Made by a program: the position numbers and the translations under genes. Positions 46,465-53,717 of a stretch of DNA of 64,000 nt are shown piece after piece. Source of the stretch: UBA10518 sp022837185 (GTDB lineage: Bacteria > Desulfobacterota > Desulfobulbia > Desulfobulbales > Desulfobulbaceae); NCBI GenBank assembly GCA_034007705.1, contig JAVEQK010000008.1, positions 1 to 64,000 of the forward strand, read 5' to 3'. How positions within the stretch are numbered: the first letter of the stretch is position 1; each line of letters opens with the position of its first letter. The notes below the pieces were generated by a model. That model had not been told where the DNA came from and made no database searches. It was given only the letters and a program-made list of their open reading frames with translations.

Positions 46465-47289
46465 ATGGCGTCAACCGCGGTCATCATCGTCACCCATAAC
46501 TCGGCGGCCGTCCTGGAACCCTGCCTTTCGTCGCTGGCCGGCCAGAGCACGCCGCCGGATGCTGTTTGGGTGGTGGATTCGGGGTCGGCGGAGACCTCGT
46601 ACCTGCAGGCGGCGGAAAAAAAGTTCGGCGTCGGGGTGCTGCAGTTTCCGGCAAACATCGGCTTTGCCGCGGCCAACAACGCGGGGTTCAGCCGGCTTGG
46701 CGGCGTCGACCATGTCCTTTTTCTCAATCCCGATACGGTGCCGCACCACCAGTGCATTCAACGGGCGGCGGAGTCGATGGCGGGAAACCCGGCCGTCGGC
46801 ATCCTGACCGGCCGTCTCCTGGGCTATGATGTCGGCGGCCGGCAGGCCACCGGCCGCCTCGATTCAACGGGTGTCTTCAGGAAATGGTACGGCAGATGGT
46901 TTGACCGGGGGCAGGGGGATGTCGACCGGGGGCAGTACTCAATTCCGGAGGAGGTCCCCGCTGCCTGCGGGGCCCTGATGTTCTGCCGGATAAAAGCCCT
47001 GGAAGATGTCCTGCTTGCCGGCCGGGCCGTCTTTGATCCCGCGTTTTTCATGTATAAGGAGGATATCGAACTGTGCCTCAGGGTACGCAAGGCAGGCTGG
47101 ACGATCTGGTATGAACCGGTGGTTGCCGCCTTGCACGGCCGGGGCTGGCAGCGCCGGCGGAGTCGGATGAGCCGGGCGGCCCGCACCATGTCGGCGCGCA
47201 ACGAGGTGCTTCTCTATCAGCGGCATCCTTCCCCCTATATTCTCTGGGCCCTGGCGAAATACGCCGCCGCGGGCCTGCTGCGGATGTAA
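46465..47289 (+). CDS. Glycosyltransferase family 2, WbbL-like
   Basis: A 274-residue GT2 with AVIIVTHNSAAV, VDSGSAET, FLNPDTVP and YKEDIELCLRVRKAGW. It lacks the membrane tail of its upstream neighbour. ATG 46465 has AAGGGCGGG upstream; a GTG at 46450 overlaps the preceding stop as GTGA and is possible. Likely a rhamnosyltransferase or similar. Confidence 0.88.
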   Translation: MASTAVIIVTHNSAAVLEPCLSSLAGQSTPPDAVWVVDSGSAETSYLQAAEKKFGVGVLQFPANIGFAAANNAGFSRLGGVDHVLFLNPDTVPHHQCIQRAAESMAGNPAVGILTGRLLGYDVGGRQATGRLDSTGVFRKWYGRWFDRGQGDVDRGQYSIPEEVPAACGALMFCRIKALEDVLLAGRAVFDPAFFMYKEDIELCLRVRKAGWTIWYEPVVAALHGRGWQRRRSRMSRAARTMSARNEVLLYQRHPSPYILWALAKYAAAGLLRM

Positions 47290-47300
47290 GCGGGGCGGTC

Positions 47301-48239
47301 ATGAACACCACCTCCATCTCCATCATCATCCCCACCCTGAACGGCGGCAGACGCTTCGGCAGCCTCCTTGCGTCCCTGCGGGCACAGACCGTCGTCCCGG
47401 AGGAGCTGCTTGTGGTGGATTCGGGGTCGGATGACGGGACCCCGGACCTGGCCGGGCAATACGGCGCCACGGTCCTGACTGTTCCGCCGCGGGAATTTGA
47501 CCATGGCGGGACGAGAACCATGGCGGCCAGGAGAGCGTCGGGCGATTTCCTCCTGTTCATGACCCAGGATGCAGTGCCGGTGGACAGCCATGCCCTGGAA
47601 AATCTGATGGAACCCTTCGGCGACCCCCGGGTAGCCGCCGTGTACGGCCGGCAGCTGCCCTTCCCCGACGCAACATGTTTCGCCCGGCATCTGCGGTTGT
47701 TCAACTATCCGGAAAAGCCGGCCTGCCGCTGCTGGGAGGATCGGCACCGATTCGGCTTCAGGACCGCCTTTATCTCCAATTCCTTCGCGGCCTATCGCAA
47801 AGAGACCCTCGCCGCGGTCGGCTTTTTCGAAGAAGGACTGCTGTTCGGCGAAGACACCTTTACAGTGGCAAAACTTCTGCGCAGCGGATATTGTGTGTTC
47901 TACGCCGCGACCGCAAAAGTATGGCATTCGCACAATTATTCGACCTGGCAGGAATTCAGGCGCTATTTTGACATCGGCGTGGTTCATGCCCGGCATCGTG
48001 AACTGCTGCGGGATTTCGGCACTCCGGCCGGTGAGGGGCGGAATTATGTGTTCTCCGAGCTTTCCTTCCTGATGCGGGAAAAGAATTTCCTGCGGCTGCC
48101 GGCCGGTCTCTGGCGAAACAGCATGAAATTTCTCGCCTATAATCTGGGGAAACGATACACGGCGCTGCCCCCCCGCCTGGCGGCGCTGTGCAGCATGAAC
48201 AGGCGGTGGTGGTCCGGACCGGCCGGTAAAGGAGCATAA
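47301..48239 (+). CDS. Glycosyltransferase family 2, RfbN-like rhamnosyltransferase
   Basis: A 312-residue GT2. SIIIPTLNGG, VDSGSDDGT and especially the FDHGGTRTMAARRASGDF region followed by MTQDAVP are typical of RfbN-type O-antigen rhamnosyltransferases. FGEDTFTVAKLLRSGY is the acidic acceptor motif. The next gene starts within its stop codon (TAATG). An alternative donor cannot be excluded. Confidence 0.9.
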   Translation: MNTTSISIIIPTLNGGRRFGSLLASLRAQTVVPEELLVVDSGSDDGTPDLAGQYGATVLTVPPREFDHGGTRTMAARRASGDFLLFMTQDAVPVDSHALENLMEPFGDPRVAAVYGRQLPFPDATCFARHLRLFNYPEKPACRCWEDRHRFGFRTAFISNSFAAYRKETLAAVGFFEEGLLFGEDTFTVAKLLRSGYCVFYAATAKVWHSHNYSTWQEFRRYFDIGVVHARHRELLRDFGTPAGEGRNYVFSELSFLMREKNFLRLPAGLWRNSMKFLAYNLGKRYTALPPRLAALCSMNRRWWSGPAGKGA

Positions 48240-49669
48240 TGTCTCCCGCCCTATCCTGGAACCTGCGGGAACGCACTTCCTTCATCTACAGAATACTGCA
48301 CATCATCGACTGTTCGCTGGTCTGCGGGTTTCTGTGGTTGCTGGTCCGGCTGTACAATGTTCCCTGGAGTACCTACTATTCGTGGTTCCTGGTCGTCATC
48401 TTCGTCGCCTGCTTCCTCAGTTTTCAGTACTTTCAATTGTACAGGTCCTGGCGGGGCTGGAAGTACTACCGGGAGTTTTTCGTCATACTCAAGGCCTGGG
48501 CAACCGTTGTCGGCATCCTGTTGTTTTACTTCTTCATTTTCAAGATCTCCGAAGCCTATTCCCGGGCCGTCTTCATGGTCTGGTCCTTTCTCTCCCCCCT
48601 GCTGATCTTTGTCTCCCATCTCCTTGTTCGCAAGCTGCTCCGGTATTTCCGCTCCCAGGGAAAGAATATCCGCCATGCCGTCATTGCCGGGGCAGGAGAC
48701 CTGGGAATGAGAACCATGCAGCAGCTGGAGGCCATTCCGTGGGCGGGCATCGAGGTGGTCGGCTGTTTTGACGATAAAATTGAATCGCAGGAGAACCTGG
48801 AACGGCTGAAAAAACCACTGCTGGGCAGGATCGACGATATCGCTCCCTATCTGCGGGCGCATGATATTGATTATGTCTATATCGCCCTGCCCATGCGGGC
48901 CGAGCGGAAAATATTCAAGATCCTCGGGGAATGCCGCGACCTCGGCGCCCAGATCTTCCTGGTGCCCGATCTGTATATCTACGGCCTCCACCACGCGGAG
49001 ATCCAGTCCCTCGGCGATATGCTGGTGCTCAGCTTCAACCCCTACAGCAGCTGGAAGCGTTTTTTCGACGTGGTCTTTTCCTCCCTGGTGCTGGTGACCT
49101 TCTTCCCCCTCCTGCTGCTCATCGCCCTGCTTATCAAGCTTGACAGCAGGGGGCCGGTTTTTTACGCCCACAGGAGGATAACCACCAGCGGCAGGGAGTT
49201 CCAGTGTCTGAAATTCCGGACCATGGTTGTCGATGCGGATAAGCGGCTGGAGGAAATTCTGGCCGCGGACCCCCGGCTGCGCGAGGAGTGGGACAAGACC
49301 TACAAGCTGAAAAACGACCCGCGGATTACCCGGGTCGGCCGCTTTCTCCGCCGTACCAGCCTGGATGAATTCCCCCAGTTCATCAATGTCCTGAAAGGGG
49401 AGATGAGCGTGGTCGGCGCCCGGCCCATCGTCGGCCGGGAGCTCGAGGAGTACTACAAGCTCAAGGATCGGGAAAGCGCGGGCCGCTACTGCTCCATGAA
49501 GCCGGGAATAACCGGGCCCTGGCAGGTCACGATGCGCGCTGACATGAAGGACTACCAGGAGCGCATTGAACTGGATGACTGGTATATTCTGAACTATTCC
49601 CTCTGGTACGACATCAAGATCATCGCCAAAACCGTCTGGTGCGTCTTTACCGGCAAGGGGGCCTATTGA
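48239..49669 (+). CDS. wbaP: Undecaprenyl-phosphate hexose-1-phosphate transferase (WbaP family)
   Basis: Initiates a second lipid-linked glycan by placing a hexose-1-phosphate on undecaprenyl phosphate. Four N-terminal membrane helices are followed by a Rossmann-like domain (VIAGAGDLGMRTMQQLE). The catalytic C-terminus has CLKFRTM (about residue 325), RTSLDEFPQFINVLKGEMS and VVGARPI. It ends in KPGITGPWQV and KGAY, as in WbaP. Length 476 residues is standard. Glucose or galactose specificity cannot be separated by eye. It is the last gene of the locus. Confidence 0.92.
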   Translation: MSPALSWNLRERTSFIYRILHIIDCSLVCGFLWLLVRLYNVPWSTYYSWFLVVIFVACFLSFQYFQLYRSWRGWKYYREFFVILKAWATVVGILLFYFFIFKISEAYSRAVFMVWSFLSPLLIFVSHLLVRKLLRYFRSQGKNIRHAVIAGAGDLGMRTMQQLEAIPWAGIEVVGCFDDKIESQENLERLKKPLLGRIDDIAPYLRAHDIDYVYIALPMRAERKIFKILGECRDLGAQIFLVPDLYIYGLHHAEIQSLGDMLVLSFNPYSSWKRFFDVVFSSLVLVTFFPLLLLIALLIKLDSRGPVFYAHRRITTSGREFQCLKFRTMVVDADKRLEEILAADPRLREEWDKTYKLKNDPRITRVGRFLRRTSLDEFPQFINVLKGEMSVVGARPIVGRELEEYYKLKDRESAGRYCSMKPGITGPWQVTMRADMKDYQERIELDDWYILNYSLWYDIKIIAKTVWCVFTGKGAY

Positions 49670-49689
49670 ATCTTCTCCCCCCGCCGCCG

Positions 49690-50451
49690 TCAGGGCTGCG
49701 GGGTGGCGATGAGCTTGCGCACCAGTTCGGCGGGGGCATCGTTCAGTGCGTCCTCGATGGCCACAAGGGGCTGTTCGGTCCGTTCCGCTCTCCTGATGAG
49801 CGGTGATTCCGGAAAGCAGACCAGGGGATCGATCCCCAGGTTTTCCCTGAGGAACTGCCTGTCTTCCTCACCACCAATCAGGTTGCCGACAAAAGCGACA
49901 TGGTTGATCCGGGCCTCTTCGGCCAGTTTCCGTATTTTCAACCCGGTCCGGATGCTCGACCTGGAAGGGATGACCACGATCAGCAGGTGATCGACGCCGG
50001 CGACGGTTCCCCGGCCGAGATGCTCGACGCCCGCTTCCATGTCAAGCAGAACGACATCGTTGTCACCGAGGAGCATTTTTTGCAGCATCTTGCGCAGGAC
50101 CTGGTTTTCCGGGCAGGCGCAGCCCGCCTCGGCCTTCTGAATGGCCCCCAGAACCATGAGCCGGTAGCCGCCGCGGCGGATCATGAACCGCTCGAGCAGG
50201 TCATTGACCTGCGGATTGAGCTGATAATAGGGGGAGCCGGGGGTCTTTCCCGCCCGTTCGGCCAGCAGCCCGGTCATTTCAGCGAGCGGCGTTATACCCT
50301 CCGGGCTGATGCCCAGGGTCTGGGCCATATGCGGACTCGGATCGGCGTCGATGATGAGCACGTCCCTGCCCAGGCGTTGAAACTCCCTGGCAGCCAGGGC
50401 CATAATGGTGGTTTTGCCGACGCCGCCTTTGCCGCTTATCGCTATTTTCAT
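49690..50451 (-). CDS. cooC: CooC-type nickel-insertion ATPase
   Basis: MinD-like ATPase that helps insert nickel into carbon monoxide dehydrogenase. The deviant Walker A GKGGVGKTT is near the N-terminus, with DADPSPHMAQTL and LLDMEAGVEHLGRG. The segment GCACPENQVLRKML contains the Cys-x-Cys that binds metal in CooC. ATG 50451 has AGGAAG eight bases upstream; the frame is open to 50556 but overlaps the divergent promoter region. Product 253 residues. No CODH gene is in the window. It converges with wbaP, with 20 bases between. Confidence 0.9.
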   Translation of the reverse strand: MKIAISGKGGVGKTTIMALAAREFQRLGRDVLIIDADPSPHMAQTLGISPEGITPLAEMTGLLAERAGKTPGSPYYQLNPQVNDLLERFMIRRGGYRLMVLGAIQKAEAGCACPENQVLRKMLQKMLLGDNDVVLLDMEAGVEHLGRGTVAGVDHLLIVVIPSRSSIRTGLKIRKLAEEARINHVAFVGNLIGGEEDRQFLRENLGIDPLVCFPESPLIRRAERTEQPLVAIEDALNDAPAELVRKLIATPQP

Positions 50452-50471
50452 AACTTCGCTTCCTGATTTTG

Positions 50472-50499
50472 TTGCCTTCCCGGCTGGAATGATTACAAT
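50472..50499 (+). promoter_or_regulatory. Candidate sigma70-type promoter
   Basis: TTGCCT (50472-50477) and TACAAT (50494-50499) are 16 bases apart in the divergent cooC/BI-1 intergenic region, placing a start about 40 bases before the BI-1 gene. Confidence 0.4.
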
Positions 50500-50546
50500 A
50501 CGGAAAACAAAAACAAACCCGCAACAGCAGTTAAGGAGAACGGATA

Positions 50547-51260
50547 ATGAATGCACAGTACGGTACCAGCTCGTTGACCATGGCGCAAGTCCGGCAGGAG
50601 GCCTCCACGGTTTTCCTTGCCAAGGTGTTCAACTGGATGGCACTCGGTCTCGGCCTGACAGGCATCGTGGCCTTTCTGACCGCCCACTCCGGGCTGGCCA
50701 TGGCCATAGTCGCCACCCCTCTCTTTTTTGTTCTTATCCTCGCTGAACTTGGCATCGTCTTTTACCTGTCGGCCCGAATCGACAAGATGCAGCCCGGCAC
50801 GGCCACCGGACTGTTCATCGGCTACTCGTTCCTGAACGGGCTGACCCTGTCGGCTATTTTTCTCGCCTACACCTCGGCCTCCATTGCCGGGACGTTTTTC
50901 ATCACCGCCGGCATGTTCGGGGCCATGGCGGTGTACGGCCTGATCACCAAACGGGACCTGTCGGCCATGGGTTCGTTCATGTTCATGGGCCTGATCGGCA
51001 TCATCCTGGCTTCCATCGTCAACATCTTTCTGAAGAGTTCCGCCCTGTACTGGACGATCTCGGTCATCGGCGTTCTGGTGTTCGTCGGCTTGACCGCCTG
51101 GGACGTGCAGAAGCTCAAGAACATGGGCGAGCAGGGCATAATGGAGCAAGGGGAGGCGGCCATTCGGAGGGGGGCCATCATCGGCGCCCTGGCCCTGTAT
51201 CTGGACTTTATCAACCTGTTCCTGATGCTGCTCAGGTTTTTCGGCGGCAGCAGGGAGTAA
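50547..51260 (+). CDS. Bax inhibitor-1/YccA family membrane protein
   Basis: A 237-residue protein with seven membrane segments and the BI-1 pattern: TVFLAKVFNWMALGL at the front, GYSFLNGLTLSAIF, MAVYGLITKRDLS and GLTAWDVQKLK. ALALYLDFINLFLMLLRFFG lies at the end. Bacterial members are related to YbhL/YccA and modulate membrane protein turnover or calcium leak; the role here is unknown. ATG 50547 has AAGGAGA upstream. Confidence 0.93.
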   Translation: MNAQYGTSSLTMAQVRQEASTVFLAKVFNWMALGLGLTGIVAFLTAHSGLAMAIVATPLFFVLILAELGIVFYLSARIDKMQPGTATGLFIGYSFLNGLTLSAIFLAYTSASIAGTFFITAGMFGAMAVYGLITKRDLSAMGSFMFMGLIGIILASIVNIFLKSSALYWTISVIGVLVFVGLTAWDVQKLKNMGEQGIMEQGEAAIRRGAIIGALALYLDFINLFLMLLRFFGGSRE

Positions 51261-51344
51261 ATCGACCGGGGCCGGCTGACCGGGCCGAGCAGAGGCAGAG
51301 ACCGTTGGGACCTTGACGCTCCGGGAGGGTTCGTTCCGGCCCGG

Positions 51345-51358
51345 AGCCCCCTGGGGCT
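51345..51358 (+). terminator. Short hairpin between convergent genes
   Basis: AGCCCC-CT-GGGGCT is a perfect 6-bp hairpin six bases from the stop of the convergent gene. There is only a weak T content afterwards, so this is a low-confidence shared terminator. Confidence 0.3.
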
Positions 51359-51363
51359 GATCG

Positions 51364-52308
51364 TTACTGGTACCTTTCCTCCAGGGAGTAGAGCTGGTCG
51401 AGATAGTTTTCCTTGTAAATCAACCTGTTCGAGGATTCGACTTCCTCGATGAGCCGGGGGAGAACCTGGGCTATGTCCAGTCCGTGGCGGTTGATTCCCT
51501 TTTCATTGGCCAGGTCGAGAAGCAGAACCGAGTAGTAGTTGACCACCAGCCGAGACCGTGAATCCCGCCGAAAAAGATATGATCTTCCCCCCATGGTGTT
51601 GAGAAAAAATCCCGCATACTCATACATATCGGCGAGTTCCGGCGAAAAACCGAACAACTCCCGATCGCACCCGTCACTGGTCGACCAGAGGTAGATATCG
51701 GCGGCCACATCCTCTATCTTGTCACGCTCCCTGTCCAGGATCATTTTGATCAGCAGTATATTGTCCTTGCCGATAATGCGGAAAAAGTGCGCCATGTTCT
51801 TCAGGATGGTGTAGAGATCGTCCGATTCCCGTGTCACAATGGGCGGGTTGTCAAGCAGCCGGTAGGCCAGGGCAATGAAATATTCCCGGGACGGCTTGTC
51901 CATGGGAAAGGCCTGAATGTATTCCCGCTTGTCGAGATGATCGAAAAAACCGTTGAGCCGGCCCGCCAGCGTGGCGCACCGGTCCGCCAGGAGTTCCTCC
52001 TCCGACGGCTGCGCCGCTTCGGGTTCGGCAACGTCAGCCTCGGACGGCGGCAGGAAGTCCCGGTCTGGAGCAGGAGCGGACTCCTCCGGCTGTTCCGCGG
52101 GAAGGAGCGGGGTCTCGACGGCGGAGGGGGCCTGACGCTCCGGTTCCGGGGGGACCGGCTCGGCGGGCTGCCGGTCTGTGAAAGGAAAGAACAGCAAGGC
52201 CGCCCCTATGCCCAGCCCGATAAGGACAAAAAAGATGAGAACCGGCCGCAGGGGATTGGTCTTCTTTTCCCGGCGGCGGGGAGAGGGTCTGTTTTCCTGG
52301 TTCGACAT
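51364..52308 (-). CDS. Membrane-anchored hypothetical protein with Pro/Glu-rich linker
   Basis: A 314-residue protein. A basic N-terminus (PSPRRREKKTNPLRP) precedes one membrane helix (LIFFVLIGLGIGAALLFF). A ~75-residue Pro/Glu/Ala-rich linker spans the periplasm to a helical domain from about residue 105 to the end (LNGFFDHLDKREYI, SYLFRRDSRSRLVVNYYSV). No enzyme motif is seen. The architecture suggests a periplasmic scaffold or sensor. A candidate promoter and leader lie upstream. Confidence 0.7.
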   Translation of the reverse strand: MSNQENRPSPRRREKKTNPLRPVLIFFVLIGLGIGAALLFFPFTDRQPAEPVPPEPERQAPSAVETPLLPAEQPEESAPAPDRDFLPPSEADVAEPEAAQPSEEELLADRCATLAGRLNGFFDHLDKREYIQAFPMDKPSREYFIALAYRLLDNPPIVTRESDDLYTILKNMAHFFRIIGKDNILLIKMILDRERDKIEDVAADIYLWSTSDGCDRELFGFSPELADMYEYAGFFLNTMGGRSYLFRRDSRSRLVVNYYSVLLLDLANEKGINRHGLDIAQVLPRLIEEVESSNRLIYKENYLDQLYSLEERYQ

Positions 52309-52457
52309 GATCGCCCGCTGAGGTTGAAGTTACCCGTGCATCTAGGAAAAACCGGCGGCGAACGGCCGGCGGATCAGGGAGCCGCCGCGGGCTGCAGCCC
52401 GGCGAAGCGCCTGCGCGGTCCGGCGGTTTTTTTTGCCGGCAGGTGGTGCCGCGCAAG

Positions 52458-52463
52458 ATTATA
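52458..52463 (-). promoter_or_regulatory. Perfect TATAAT -10 on the minus strand
   Basis: TATAAT reads on the minus strand toward the anchored hypothetical gene, about 150 bases from its ATG. The -35 region is poor (CTGCTA at 17 bases), so the assignment rests mainly on the -10. Confidence 0.35.
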
Positions 52464-52600
52464 CCCTGTTTACTCAAATGTAGCAGAACAATGGACGGAA
52501 TGGAAAAGAAAAAAGCGCTTGGGGCGAAAATGCGCCCGGGCCCGACGACACATCATGGGCGGTGGATGCCGGGGCGAGTATACGGTTTATGCATTTCCTC

Positions 52601-52629
52601 TTGACGCTCACAGGTGAACCGACTAAATA
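52601..52629 (+). promoter_or_regulatory. Candidate promoter for ppaC
   Basis: TTGACG (52601-52606), a 17-base spacer and TAAATA (52624-52629). The -35 is strong, the -10 only partial. The resulting leader would be about 105 bases. Confidence 0.35.
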
Positions 52630-52741
52630 TTCAAATTTAATGACATGGGTCTGAAGATTGTGTTGACGGAAACCCTGTCCCTGTTGCGCGGGGTACCTCT
52701 TCGGTTTCCGGTTTACTCTCAAACAAAAGGAGGAACGAATC

Positions 52742-53662
52742 ATGCCAGTTTACGTCGTGGGTCACAAAAGTCCTGATACGGATTCAGTTACCGCTGCCAT
52801 CGCCTATGCGGAATTGATGAAAGCCAAGGGAGAGGATTATATCCCGTGTATTCAGGGCAAGCCGAATCCGGAAACGGAAACCGTGCTGAAGCGATTCGGC
52901 GCCGCCGTTCCCGAGTCGTTGACGGATGCCACCGGCAAGAAAATTGCCCTTGTCGACCACAGTGATCTTGCCCAGGCGCCGGACAATCTGAGCCAGGGTG
53001 AGGTCGTTGCCATTGTCGATCATCACAAGATCGGGGATGTCACCACCAACAATCCGATTTTCTTCTGGGCCATGCCGGTGGGCTGTACCGGAACGGTCCT
53101 CAAGGTCCTCTATGATCTGGAAGGAGTCGCCATTAAGCCGAACGTAGCCGGCATGATGATGGCTGCCATTCTCAGCGACACCGTCAATTTCAAGTCGCCC
53201 ACCTGCACCGATGCCGATAAAAAGGCGGTGGCGGAACTGAAAGCCATCTCCGGCGTTACCGATACCGATGCGCTCTTCATGGAAATGCTGAAGGCCAAAA
53301 GCGCCGTCGAGGGCGTGCCGGCAATGGAACTGCTGGACCGCGACTACAAGGACTTCGACATGAAAGGCAAGAAGGTCGGCGTCGGCCAGCTGGAACTCGC
53401 CACCCTGGATCAGGTCGCCTCCATGCGTGACGACCTGTACAAGGCCATGCAGGAAAAGAAGGCCGGCGGCCGCCACACCGTTCTGCTCATGCTCACCGAC
53501 GTTGTCAAGGAAGGAACCGACCTGATGGTTGCCTCCGACGAGCCGGCCCTGATCGAGGGAGCTTTCAACGCCAAGCTGCAGGGCAATTCCATGTGGATCG
53601 AGGGGATGATGAGCCGCAAAAAGCAGACCATTCCCAATCTGCAAAAGGCCTTCGGGCTCTGA
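52742..53662 (+). CDS. ppaC: Manganese-dependent inorganic pyrophosphatase (family II)
   Basis: Hydrolyses pyrophosphate to phosphate in the cytoplasm. The DHH-family metal site is complete: GHKSPDTDS (His8, Asp12, Asp14), LVDHSD, IVDHHK and SDTVNFKSPT. The C-terminal domain ends with MSRKKQ, the substrate-binding motif. At 306 residues it is the compact form without CBS domains. ATG 52742 has a strong AAAGGAGG RBS. A good terminator follows. Confidence 0.97.
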   Translation: MPVYVVGHKSPDTDSVTAAIAYAELMKAKGEDYIPCIQGKPNPETETVLKRFGAAVPESLTDATGKKIALVDHSDLAQAPDNLSQGEVVAIVDHHKIGDVTTNNPIFFWAMPVGCTGTVLKVLYDLEGVAIKPNVAGMMMAAILSDTVNFKSPTCTDADKKAVAELKAISGVTDTDALFMEMLKAKSAVEGVPAMELLDRDYKDFDMKGKKVGVGQLELATLDQVASMRDDLYKAMQEKKAGGRHTVLLMLTDVVKEGTDLMVASDEPALIEGAFNAKLQGNSMWIEGMMSRKKQTIPNLQKAFGL

Positions 53663-53689
53663 TATTTTCAGCCTCCAGCAGAATGACGG

Positions 53690-53715
53690 AAGGGCGGCCT
53701 CGGGCCGCCCTTTTC
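53690..53715 (+). terminator. Rho-independent terminator, usable from both strands
   Basis: AAGGGCGGCC-TCG-GGCCGCCCTT is a perfect 10-bp stem with a 3-base loop followed by TTTT-like sequence. It lies between the convergent 3' ends of ppaC and the cytochrome gene and can serve both. Confidence 0.88.
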
Positions 53716-53717
53716 AT

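Larger units (their letters stand above)
52309..52741. other. Divergent intergenic region with candidate leader hairpins
   Basis: This 433-base stretch lies between the minus-strand anchored protein and ppaC. On the minus strand a perfect TATAAT is read at 52463-52458. It would give a ~140-base leader with CCGGC/GCCGG arms followed by TTTTT (52369-52347). An alternative CGGCGG/CCGCCG pairing overlaps those arms. On the + strand TTGACG and TAAATA (52601-52629) could serve ppaC. No gene is seen. Confidence 0.4.

Noticed and set aside
52382..52438. CCGCCG...CGGCGG followed by eight T on the + strand as a terminator
   Set aside because: No + strand gene ends before it, the loop is over 35 bases, and similar pairings are common in this GC-rich stretch.
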